Source of the DNA: Actinomycetota bacterium
GTDB lineage: Bacteria > Actinomycetota > CADDZG01 > JAHWKV01
DNA length: 10,678 nt
Direction of reading: 5' to 3'
Assembly (NCBI GenBank): GCA_019347725.1
Contig: JAHWKV010000013.1
Coordinates: forward strand, 1 to 10,678
Made by a program: the position numbers and the translations under genes. Shown here in pieces: positions 1 to 7,020 of this stretch. The notes below the pieces were generated by a model that saw only the letters and a program-made list of their open reading frames with translations, did not search any database and was not told where the DNA came from. How positions within the stretch are numbered: position 1 is the first letter of the stretch; each line of letters starts with the position of its first letter.

Positions 1-1805
1 CAGCGTTTGCCCACGGCACAACGGTGGCCACCAACGCGCTGCTGGAGAGGCGAGGGGCCAGGACCGCCCTGGTAACCACCGAAGGCTTCAGGGACCTCAT
101 TGAGATAGGCCGCCAAAACCGCGCTTCCCTGTACGACCTAACCGCGCACCGCCCGCCCCCGCTGGTACCCAGAGACCTGCGTTATGTAGTCAAGGAGCGC
201 TGCGGACCGCACGGTGTTATCACTCCGCTGGACGAAGACTCGCTGCTCGAGTGCGTGCAGGAGGTCTCGGCGGGACGGCCGGAAGCGGTCGCCGTGTGCC
301 TGCTTTTCGGCTATCTGCACCCGGAACACGAAAGCAGGGTGGCCGACGGCTTGCGCGCAGCTCTACCCGCTACCAAGGTGGCCTGTTCGCACGAGGTACT
401 TCCGGAGTTTCGTGAGTACGAGCGCTTTTCCACCACGGTAGCGGACGCGTATCTGGGCCCGCCGCTGTCCGGCTATCTCAATGAGCTGGCCGAGCAATCT
501 AAGGCAGCGCGCCTTTCGGACCCGCTGGTCATGCAGTCCTCCGGCGGGGTGGTGCCTATCGACGCAGCCGCCGGGAACGCAGCCGCATGCGTGTTGTCGG
601 GACCGGCGGGCGGAGCCGTCGGTGCGGCCCGGGTCGCGACCGAAAGCGGCTACCGGGATGTTCTTAGCTTTGATATGGGAGGAACGTCCTCGGATGTCGC
701 GGCAATAGTGGACGGGCAGGCCCGTACCACTACCGAAGGGGTGGTTGGGGGTATTCCCATCAAGCTTCCCATGGTGGACGTGCACACCATCGGCGCCGGC
801 GGCGGGTCGATTCTGTGGTCCGACGGCGAGGCGTTGCGGGCGGGTCCGCACTCGGCCGGCGCAGAGCCGGGACCGGCTTGTTACGGGCTCGGCGGCGCTG
901 AGCCGACCGTAACCGACTGCAACCTTTTGCTTGGCTACCTGCAGGATGGGGCGATCTTTGGAGGAGAGATAGCGCTGGACGCCGCCCGGTCGGAGGAGGC
1001 GTTGGAGGCTCTGGGCTCGGACTTGAATCTAAGCGCCGAGCAGACCGCGGTGGGCGGTATCTTGGTGGCCGAAGCGGAGATGGCGCGGGCCCTAAGGGTC
1101 ATCAGCGTCGAGCGCGGCCTGGATCCCCGGGGTTTCGCCCTACTGGCTTTCGGCGGCGCCGGGCCTTTGCACGCTTGCGCTCTGGCTGAGGAGCTGGGCA
1201 TGACCGTGGTTTTGGTCCCGCGTGCGTGCGGGGTGCTGAGCGCCTTAGGGCTGGCTTTGGGGGACCTACGCCGGGACGTGGTGGCACCGTTCCTGCACGC
1301 CAGCGATTCGGTCGATGTGGCAGCCATGGAAACGGTGTTCGATGAACTAAAAGGCCGGATAGGAGACTATCTCCGGGCATCGCGCCTACAGCGGGGTGCC
1401 GATCTGCGGTATGCGGGCCAATCTTACGAGTTGACGGTGGAGTGCGATGACGTAGCGGTTACCGTAGAGCGGTTTCACGCTGCTCACGAATCCCGTTATG
1501 GGTACGGGATGCCCGAGCGCGCTGTGGAGTTTGTGAACCTTCGCCTGACTGCGATTGAGCCTGTGGAGGTCGCATTGCCCGTCGAGCCCCCTTCCGAGGG
1601 TTCGGGCGGCTTCACTCGTCGTATCTACGTGAGCGGCGATTGGAAGCAAGTTGAGGTAATCGGCCTCCGCAATCTGGATCCCGGCACAGTTTGGTCGGGT
1701 CCGAGTCTGATCGAGCTCGGCGAGTCAACCTGTCTGGTGCGCTCCGGCTGGTCGGCCAAGCTCGACGACATTGGAACCCTGGTGCTCACCAGGGAGTCGA
1801 GCTGA
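1..1805 (+). CDS. hyuA: Hydantoinase/oxoprolinase subunit A (HyuA-like), 5' partial
   Basis: This is the ATP-binding subunit of an ATP-dependent hydantoinase/5-oxoprolinase-type amidohydrolase, which opens cyclic imides or lactams such as N-methylhydantoin or 5-oxoproline together with subunit B in the cytoplasm. The frame is open from base 3 and already reads AFAHGTTVATNALLER, a HyuA hallmark usually found some 80-90 residues into the protein, so the true start lies upstream. The GTG at 24 sits inside this motif and is not the start. About 600 residues are visible. Further family motifs are GPAGGAVGAA (from about 600), the ASKHA-type phosphate loop DMGGTSSD (672-695), EPGPACYGLGGAEPTVTD (around 870-910), FGGAGPLHA (around 1150) and a YGYGMPE block near 1497. 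The stop overlaps the hyuB start by one base, indicating translational coupling. The substrate cannot be told from sequence: hydantoin, oxoproline and related lactams are all possible. Confidence 0.93.
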   Translation, partial: AFAHGTTVATNALLERRGARTALVTTEGFRDLIEIGRQNRASLYDLTAHRPPPLVPRDLRYVVKERCGPHGVITPLDEDSLLECVQEVSAGRPEAVAVCLLFGYLHPEHESRVADGLRAALPATKVACSHEVLPEFREYERFSTTVADAYLGPPLSGYLNELAEQSKAARLSDPLVMQSSGGVVPIDAAAGNAAACVLSGPAGGAVGAARVATESGYRDVLSFDMGGTSSDVAAIVDGQARTTTEGVVGGIPIKLPMVDVHTIGAGGGSILWSDGEALRAGPHSAGAEPGPACYGLGGAEPTVTDCNLLLGYLQDGAIFGGEIALDAARSEEALEALGSDLNLSAEQTAVGGILVAEAEMARALRVISVERGLDPRGFALLAFGGAGPLHACALAEELGMTVVLVPRACGVLSALGLALGDLRRDVVAPFLHASDSVDVAAMETVFDELKGRIGDYLRASRLQRGADLRYAGQSYELTVECDDVAVTVERFHAAHESRYGYGMPERAVEFVNLRLTAIEPVEVALPVEPPSEGSGGFTRRIYVSGDWKQVEVIGLRNLDPGTVWSGPSLIELGESTCLVRSGWSAKLDDIGTLVLTRESS

Positions 1806-1807
1806 TG
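1791..1807 (+). promoter_or_regulatory. hyuB ribosome-binding site and coupled TGATG start
   Basis: AGGGAG at 1791-1796 lies eight bases before the ATG at 1805. The hyuA stop TGA (1803-1805) shares its A with that ATG. This fixes the hyuB start and suggests coupled translation of the two subunits. Confidence 0.75.
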
Positions 1808-3325
1808 CTCGACCCGATCGGCCTATCGGTGCTGCAAGGCGCGCTGGCCGGCGTGGCCGAGGAGATGGGCGCGGTGCTTATCCGGGCTTCGTACTCGTCC
1901 AACATCAAGGAGCGGCGGGACTGCTCGGCTGCTCTGTTCGACGTCTCCGGACGCCTCATAGCTCAAGCCGAGCACATCCCGGTGCATCTGGGCGCCATGC
2001 CCGAGTCGGTGGCCGCTGTGATGGACAAGCAGCCGGAGGCCGGAGACGTATTCATCCTCAACGATCCCTACCGGGGCGGTACCCATCTGCCGGACATCAC
2101 CCTGGTGTCGCCGATCGGTCTGGGCGAGCGACTTCTGGGTTTCGCAGTCACCCGAGCGCACCATTCCGACGTGGGAGGCATGACGCCCGGATCGATGCCC
2201 AGCGGCTCCCGGGAACTGTATCAGGAAGGGATCGTGATTCCCCCGGTACGTATCGTGGCGAAGCAACGCCCGGTCGACGATGTGCTCGATCTCATACTGG
2301 CCAACGTTCGCACCCCTGAGATCCGCGAGGGGGACCTAAGGGCCCAGATCGCCGCCAACAGGGTAGGGGTCACCCGGCTGGTGGAAATGGCCCGCCGCTA
2401 CGGAGCGGGCGACCTGCTGTCGGCGTTTGACGATGTGCTCGACTACGCCGAGGCGGGTGCCAGAAAGGTGATCGCTGAGCTACCGGACGGCAGCTATCGG
2501 GCGGTCGAGTACATGGAGGGCGACGGGGTCGTAGATGACGACATACCCATTGCGGTGCGGGTAGTTATTAAGGGCGACGAACTTACGATTGATTTCGACG
2601 GAAGCGCCCCTGCGGTGGCGGGCAATGTCAACTGTCCCCTGGCAGTTACCCGTTCGGCCTGCTACTTCGCACTGCGGGTTCTGATGTCCTCCGACGTGCC
2701 TCGCAACTCCGGGGCGTACCGGCCGCTGCGCATTGAGGCTCCCGAAGGCAGCATAGTCAACGCTCTCCGTCCCTCCGCGGTGGTGGCGGGTAACGTGGAG
2801 ACGAGCCAGCGCATTGCCGATGCGGTGCTGCTGGCTCTGGGCGAGGCAGCCCAGTTGCCGGCTCAGGGGCAGGGCACGATGAACAACTTGGTTATCGGGG
2901 GGTCGGGTTGGACCTATTACGAGACGATCGGCGGCGGCCAGGGAGCTTCGGCGAGCGGACCCGGCGAGTCGGGGGTGCACGTGGGGATGTCAAATACGCT
3001 AAATACTCCGATCGAGGCCCTGGAGCTGGAGCTGCCTTTGCGGGTTGAGTCGCTGCAGCTGCGGTACGGCTCCGGCGGCGCAGGTCGCATGCGCGGTGGG
3101 GACGGCATTGAGCGCACGGTACGAGTGCTCACGGATGCAAGACTTTCTTTGCTCAGCGACCGCCGGCGGCACGGACCGCAGGGCGAGGAGTCCGGTGGAT
3201 CGGGCGCGCGCGGCCGCAACCTGGTCAACGGTAAACCGGTATCAGCAAAGGTGGACATGGAGCTGAGCGAGGGGGATGTAGTGACGGTGCTAACCCCCGG
3301 CGGCGGAGGCTTCGGCAGTGCCTAG
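1805..3325 (+). CDS. hyuB: Hydantoinase/oxoprolinase subunit B (HyuB-like)
   Basis: This is the second subunit of the ATP-dependent hydantoinase/oxoprolinase; with HyuA it forms the active ring-opening enzyme. It has 506 residues, within the usual HyuB size. The ATG at 1805 is chosen because it overlaps the hyuA stop as TGATG, has AGGGAG eight bases upstream (1791-1796), and gives the typical HyuB beginning MLDPIGLSVLQGAL. A frame that opens at 1691 would add 38 residues lying entirely over hyuA. Recognisable blocks are RRDCSAALFD (about 38-46), HIPVHLGAMPESV (57-69), NDPYRGGTHLPD (86-97), AHHSDVGGMTPG (118-129), the GSGGAGRMRGGDG block near 3070-3105, and the C-terminal TPGGGGFG, all standard for the family. 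It converges with bpa and shares its CTAG stop tetranucleotide. I see no frameshift or missing block. Confidence 0.94.
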   Translation: MLDPIGLSVLQGALAGVAEEMGAVLIRASYSSNIKERRDCSAALFDVSGRLIAQAEHIPVHLGAMPESVAAVMDKQPEAGDVFILNDPYRGGTHLPDITLVSPIGLGERLLGFAVTRAHHSDVGGMTPGSMPSGSRELYQEGIVIPPVRIVAKQRPVDDVLDLILANVRTPEIREGDLRAQIAANRVGVTRLVEMARRYGAGDLLSAFDDVLDYAEAGARKVIAELPDGSYRAVEYMEGDGVVDDDIPIAVRVVIKGDELTIDFDGSAPAVAGNVNCPLAVTRSACYFALRVLMSSDVPRNSGAYRPLRIEAPEGSIVNALRPSAVVAGNVETSQRIADAVLLALGEAAQLPAQGQGTMNNLVIGGSGWTYYETIGGGQGASASGPGESGVHVGMSNTLNTPIEALELELPLRVESLQLRYGSGGAGRMRGGDGIERTVRVLTDARLSLLSDRRRHGPQGEESGGSGARGRNLVNGKPVSAKVDMELSEGDVVTVLTPGGGGFGSA

Positions 3326-3789
3326 AGGTAGCCCTCTTTTTTGTGGCGGACCCCCCCGGAGAACGGTGTTTCCGGTTGTTCGTCGTGCTGGGCCTGCTCC
3401 AGCTGAGATACTGCGGATTGAGCCTGGAATGACGCCTGCAGGCCCTGGAACAGCCCCCCCAGCCATCCGATAAGACCGGAGTACGCTACCCGTACCTCAT
3501 CGGCGGTTGCGCCGTCTTGGAAGGGCAGGTCCAACTCCATTTCCTCCAGCTCATCGACCAGAAACTCCGGCAGCGCATCTTCGAGCTGCTTTTTGACTCT
3601 CCCGTAAAGTGCAGCCAATTCGGTGGCCGCTTCCTGCGTCGCGGGCATCCGCCGCGCCTCGTCGAGAACCTCCCTTACCAAACTGGCGATCCGCATGAGC
3701 TTGGTGGGGTCGATAGGGCGCTCTTCGAGCGAATCTGATTCGGTGTTCTGAGGAGATTCGTCTTCCATCGTTCCCGAGTCCATGGTCAT
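3322..3789 (-). CDS. bpa: Bacterial proteasome activator Bpa/PafE homologue
   Basis: This protein resembles mycobacterial Bpa/PafE (Rv3780), an ATP-independent ring-shaped activator that docks on the 20S proteasome and admits unfolded substrates. It has 155 residues, slightly shorter than the mycobacterial protein. From memory of Rv3780, aligned blocks include PTKLMRIASLVREVLDEAR (28-46), QLEDALPEFLVDELEEMELDLPF (in 68-90) and LIGWLGGLFQGLQASFQAQ (106-124), matching its PAKVMRI, ELEDGLAPEL and LVGWLEGLFHGIQTALFAQ. The C-terminus is EGYL, equivalent to the GQYL that inserts into the proteasome alpha ring. The N-terminal 25 residues are acidic and presumably disordered. The ATG at 3789 has AAGGA six bases upstream (3800-3796). 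Two G7 runs and an A6 run lie within the coding strand. The proteasome genes themselves are not in this window. It diverges from the exporter cluster and converges with hyuB. Confidence 0.87.
   Translation of the reverse strand: MTMDSGTMEDESPQNTESDSLEERPIDPTKLMRIASLVREVLDEARRMPATQEAATELAALYGRVKKQLEDALPEFLVDELEEMELDLPFQDGATADEVRVAYSGLIGWLGGLFQGLQASFQAQSAVSQLEQAQHDEQPETPFSGGVRHKKEGYL
3324..3342 (+). terminator. Candidate intrinsic terminator of hyuAB
   Basis: AGAGG (3324-3328) pairs with CCTCT (3333-3337) around the loop TAGC, followed by a run of six T (3337-3342). The stem has only five pairs, so it is weak, but its position right at the hyuB stop and the T run are as expected of a rho-independent terminator. 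The same bases encode the last residues of bpa on the other strand. Confidence 0.45.
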
Positions 3790-3810
3790 GTCTGTTCCTT
3801 GGTAAGACCG

Positions 3811-3839
3811 ATCCTAAACGGACGGCGTAATCCTTGTAA
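3811..3839 (-). promoter_or_regulatory. Candidate bpa promoter
   Basis: Read on the minus strand, TTACAA (3839-3834) and TAGGAT (3816-3811) are separated by 17 bases. TAGGAT fits the actinobacterial housekeeping -10 pattern TAKRNT; the -35 is a poor match. The predicted transcript would start near 3804, just before the AAGGA ribosome-binding site at 3800-3796 and the ATG at 3789, giving a very short leader. Confidence 0.45.
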
Positions 3840-3934
3840 CCGCCCGGCTGCCCAAGTGGCACCTTCCCGGGACACCTTTAGCCGTTCCCGATAGCGTTTG
3901 GGCGCTGTGGCCCGTCCAGAATGGGCATCAACCC

Positions 3935-3949
3935 CATAATAGAAAGATG
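3935..3949 (+). promoter_or_regulatory. Candidate -10 element for a leaderless exporter mRNA
   Basis: CATAAT (3935-3940) matches the -10 consensus at five of six positions and ends six bases before the A of the ATG at 3947, which is where transcription would be expected to begin. No usable Shine-Dalgarno sequence precedes the ATG; AGAAAG at 3941-3946 abuts it. I see no convincing -35 at 16-19 bases, so the promoter is only a candidate. Confidence 0.35.
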
Positions 3950-5887
3950 TCCCACGACGTTTGGCGAATGATGCAGCCCCGCGAGGATGGCAAGAGCGTG
4001 CCGCTGCCCAAGGGGCTGGTTAAGCGCGTTTACCGGTTTGCGCGGTCTTATCGCGGCCAGATCGGCATCCTGGCGATAGTAACTTTGGTGATGTCCGGTC
4101 TCGGCGTGCTGCCACCGTTAATCATCAAGTTCATTCTGGACTCCGCTATTCCCGGCCGGGATCAGGGCCAGCTCACCTTGCTGGCGCTGGCAATAGTCGG
4201 CGTGGCCGCGGCTACCGGGCTTGTGGCCGTGGGCATGCGGTACCTGACCTCGCGCATCGGCGAGGGCATCATTTTCGACCTGCGGGTGTCGCTGTTCAAC
4301 CACGTGCAGCGCCAGCCCGTCTCGTTCTTTACTCGCACCCAGACCGGTTCGCTGATGAGCCGGATGAACGGCGATGTCATCGGTGCGCAGAAAGCCGTGA
4401 CCGAGACCACGGCCGGCGTGATGTCCACGGTGGGGGACCTGCTGGTGACCGCGGCGGTCATGTTTGCCCTCGAGTGGCGGCTGGCGCTGGCGGCGTTGAC
4501 GGTTATCCCGCTGTTTGTGATCCCCACCAAAAAGGTCGCCAAGATTGTCCAGCAGCTGGTCCAAAGGCGTATGGAGCGCGACGCCATCATGAACAACCAG
4601 ATGACCGAGCGGTTCCACATCGGCGGAGCGCTGCTGGTGAAGCTGTTCGGCAACTACGACAGGGAAACCGATGTGTTCGCCTCCAAGGCCGGCGCGGTTC
4701 GGGACCTGGGGGTCAAGACGGCCATGTACGGCCGGATGCTGTACATGAGCTTCGCTATCGTATCCGCGGTAGGCACGGCGCTGGTCTTTTGGATGGGAGG
4801 CCGGATGGTGATCAACGGCGAGATAACGCAAGGAACCATCGTCGCCTTCAGCCTGTGGCTGACGCGGTTGTTCGGGCCCATCACCAGTCTCAGCAACCTA
4901 CCCGTGGACGTGAAGTCGGCGTTGGTGTCGTTTAACCGGGTGTTCGAGGTGCTGGACTTTCCCAGCTCCATTCAACAGCGGCCGGACGCGGTGGACGTGG
5001 CGGAGCCCCGCGGCGAGGTTACGTTCGACGACGTCTGGTTCAGGTATCCGGGCGGTCCGGGCGTCTCCATAGCCTCGCTCGAGGACGGCCGCGTCGACAC
5101 CCTGCCCGTACAGGACGAGGATACGTGGACCCTGGCCGGGGTGTCGTTCCGGATAGCGCCCGGGGAGATGATGGCGCTGGTGGGCCCCTCCGGCGGGGGT
5201 AAGACCACCATCGCCTCGCTGTTGCCCAGGCTCTACGATACGACGGAGGGCTCGGTGCGCATCGACGGTCACGACGTGAAGGATGTGACCCTGCAGAGCC
5301 TGGCCGACGCGGTAGGTACCGTTTCCCAGGATGCCCACCTGTTTCACGACACCATTCGGGTAAACCTGGCGTACGCCCGGCCGAGCGCTACCGATGACGA
5401 GATCATCGCCGCGACCAAGGCGGCTCAGATCTACCCGCTCATAAAAAGTCTGCCCGATGGCTTGGATACCATGGTGGGCGAGCGCGGTTACCGTTTGTCC
5501 GGCGGCGAGAAGCAGCGGCTGGCCATCGCGCGCCTGTTGCTGAAGGATCCGTCGGTGGTGATCCTGGATGAGGCTACGGCGCACCTGGATTCCGAATCGG
5601 AGTCGCTGATTCAACAGGCGCTGGCGGCTACCTTGCGAAATCGATCGAGCCTGGTCATAGCTCACCGGCTTTCCACCATTACCGGTGCGGACCAGATCTT
5701 GGTCGTCGACGGAGGTCGCATAGTGGAGAGAGGCACCCATAGGGAGTTGATGCAGGCCGGCGGTGCGTACGAGGAGCTGTACCGCACCCAGTTCAAGGAC
5801 GAGGCCGGCAGACAGCTCGCGATGGAGGCGGAGAGCACCTACGTGCCCGGAGACGTCGATCCGGCGAGTACGGAGATATTTTCCTGA
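3947..5887 (+). CDS. ABC exporter, fused transmembrane and ATPase domains
   Basis: This is a 646-residue type I ABC half-exporter, expected to work as a dimer in the cytoplasmic membrane and export lipids, drugs or peptides. The N-terminal half carries about six hydrophobic segments (roughly 38-60, 77-97, 157-175, 179-194, 265-287 and 295-315). The ATPase half is complete: A-loop Tyr about 367, Walker A GPSGGGKTT (413-421), a Q-loop in VSQDAHLF, signature LSGGEKQ (517-523), Walker B VVILDEAT (537-544), D-loop AHLD (545-548) and H-loop His573. Between the A-loop and Walker A there is a roughly 20-residue insert (372-391, around VSIASLEDGR). I recall similar ASLE-containing inserts in actinobacterial exporters, so it is probably a subfamily trait. 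It is the first gene of a tight cluster: its stop overlaps the proposed CTG start of the kinase. The substrate is unknown. The ATG at 3947 lacks a ribosome-binding site, and the in-frame ATGs at 3968 and 3971 are no better supported. Confidence 0.93.
   Translation: MSHDVWRMMQPREDGKSVPLPKGLVKRVYRFARSYRGQIGILAIVTLVMSGLGVLPPLIIKFILDSAIPGRDQGQLTLLALAIVGVAAATGLVAVGMRYLTSRIGEGIIFDLRVSLFNHVQRQPVSFFTRTQTGSLMSRMNGDVIGAQKAVTETTAGVMSTVGDLLVTAAVMFALEWRLALAALTVIPLFVIPTKKVAKIVQQLVQRRMERDAIMNNQMTERFHIGGALLVKLFGNYDRETDVFASKAGAVRDLGVKTAMYGRMLYMSFAIVSAVGTALVFWMGGRMVINGEITQGTIVAFSLWLTRLFGPITSLSNLPVDVKSALVSFNRVFEVLDFPSSIQQRPDAVDVAEPRGEVTFDDVWFRYPGGPGVSIASLEDGRVDTLPVQDEDTWTLAGVSFRIAPGEMMALVGPSGGGKTTIASLLPRLYDTTEGSVRIDGHDVKDVTLQSLADAVGTVSQDAHLFHDTIRVNLAYARPSATDDEIIAATKAAQIYPLIKSLPDGLDTMVGERGYRLSGGEKQRLAIARLLLKDPSVVILDEATAHLDSESESLIQQALAATLRNRSSLVIAHRLSTITGADQILVVDGGRIVERGTHRELMQAGGAYEELYRTQFKDEAGRQLAMEAESTYVPGDVDPASTEIFS
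5872..5887 (+). promoter_or_regulatory. Ribosome-binding site setting a CTG start for the kinase
   Basis: GGAG at 5872-5875 lies eight bases before CTG at 5884-5886, which overlaps the exporter stop TGA at 5885-5887 in the usual NTGA coupling layout. No ATG, GTG or TTG occurs in frame between here and TTG at 5932. That TTG has AAGGA only one base upstream, and starting there would remove the first kinase beta strand. Confidence 0.6.
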
Positions 5888-7020
5888 GTTCAAAACAGAC
5901 GATCGTTGCCGATCGATACGTTGTTAAGGAATTGGTCGCCGTCGGCGGAATGGGCGAAGTCTTCTCAGGCTGGGATTCCAAGCTCGACCGACCCGTCGCT
6001 ATCAAGCTTATGCGCCGCGAGATGGCGGAACATCCGGACTTCCGAGAGCGCTTTGAGGCCGAGATTCGGGCGGCCGGACGCTTGACCCATAGCGGAGTGG
6101 TGGCGGTGTTCGATACCGGCGAGCACCAGGGTCTGCCGTTCATGGTGATGGAGTTGCTCACCGGTCGGACACTGGCCGATGAGCTGGATGCCGGAGCCGC
6201 CGACCCCGACCGGGCGATCAGTGTGGCGTTGCAGGTGCTGGATGCTCTGCAGGTTGCCCACCGCGAAGACATACTGCACCGGGACCTCAAGCCGAGCAAC
6301 ATTCTGCTCGCCGGCGCCTCTTCTGTGAAGGTAGCCGACTTCGGGGTTGCCAAGATATCCGGCGGCCGTGACCTGACGCAGGCGGGAACCATGGTGGGCA
6401 CGCCCGCCTACCTGGCGCCCGAGCGGATCGAGGGCCATCCGGCAAGTCGCTCCAGTGACCTGTACGCGGTCGGGGCTATCTTGTTTGAGCTGCTGGCGGG
6501 GTTTAAGCCGTTTCAAGCGGATACGCCTTTGGGTCTTATGCGGGCTATCGGCCAGGATGCACCGCCCGACCTGGCGGAGGTTCGCCCACAGCTGGACCCG
6601 GCCCTGGTGGCGATTGTGGAGAAAGCTATGGCCAAGGATCCCGACCGCCGCTATACGAGCGCCCGGCAGATGTCCGACGAGTTGAACGAGGTCGAGGGCG
6701 CCCCGGCAAAAGGCCGATCCTCAGCGGTCCCGGTGGCCGGCGAGGCGCCGACTACGGTTCTGTCCACACCCGGCAGCGATCACCCCAAGACCGAGGTGAT
6801 GAGAACCTCGCCGGCACGGCACCGAGCCGACGGGTTCGGCATGTATAAGCTGGCCGGGCTGGCGGCAGCTGTTCTGGTGTTGATAATTGTAGTGATGCTG
6901 GTCAGCCGCAGTCTTCAGGTTTCGCCGGTGGAGACTCCCGACACCGGCGCTACGCCCGGGAGCATCTCGCCGGAGCTGGAGGAAGCGCTTGACGAGCTGG
7001 AAGAGGCGGTGAACCCGTGA
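5884..7020 (+). CDS. Membrane-anchored Ser/Thr protein kinase, PknB-like kinase domain
   Basis: This Hanks-type Ser/Thr kinase is anchored in the cytoplasmic membrane with its kinase domain inside. From the CTG start it has 378 residues and begins MSSKQTIVADRYVVKELVAV. Visible motifs are the Gly-rich loop AVGGMG (19-24, first Gly replaced by Ala), VAIK with Lys41, catalytic HRDLKPSN (132-139, Asp134), DFG (152-154), an activation loop with Thr165, Thr169 and GTP (172-174), and APE (178-180). These residues indicate an active kinase. A Pro/Thr-rich juxtamembrane stretch (about 275-318) leads to one hydrophobic helix (about 323-341), then a short acidic tail (342-378) outside the membrane containing ELEEALDELEEAV. 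There are no PASTA or other sensor domains. It overlaps the exporter upstream and the lipoprotein downstream by four bases each, suggesting joint expression and function. Substrates are unknown. A start at TTG 5932 would cut into the nucleotide-binding lobe. Confidence 0.92.
   Translation: MSSKQTIVADRYVVKELVAVGGMGEVFSGWDSKLDRPVAIKLMRREMAEHPDFRERFEAEIRAAGRLTHSGVVAVFDTGEHQGLPFMVMELLTGRTLADELDAGAADPDRAISVALQVLDALQVAHREDILHRDLKPSNILLAGASSVKVADFGVAKISGGRDLTQAGTMVGTPAYLAPERIEGHPASRSSDLYAVGAILFELLAGFKPFQADTPLGLMRAIGQDAPPDLAEVRPQLDPALVAIVEKAMAKDPDRRYTSARQMSDELNEVEGAPAKGRSSAVPVAGEAPTTVLSTPGSDHPKTEVMRTSPARHRADGFGMYKLAGLAAAVLVLIIVVMLVSRSLQVSPVETPDTGATPGSISPELEEALDELEEAVNP

Noticed and set aside
1691..1804. 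Extension of HyuB upstream to 1691
   Set aside because: The extra residues overlap hyuA and do not resemble the family; ATG 1805 has a ribosome-binding site and the canonical HyuB N-terminus.
3899..3914. GGGC/GCCC inverted repeat in the bpa-exporter intergenic region
   Set aside because: Only four pairs in GC-rich DNA; too short to call an operator or terminator.
4118..4831. Antisense open frame opposite the exporter membrane domain
   Set aside because: Biased composition, no motif, and fully covered by a real gene.
4898..5893. Long antisense open frame (331 codons) opposite the exporter
   Set aside because: It is His/Arg/Gln-rich with no recognisable motif and mirrors the well-supported exporter ATPase domain; typical of high-GC antisense frames.
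5932..7020. TTG at 5932 as the kinase start
   Set aside because: It cuts off the first beta strand of the kinase domain, and its AAGGA is only one base away. CTG 5884 is better placed and gives a complete kinase domain.
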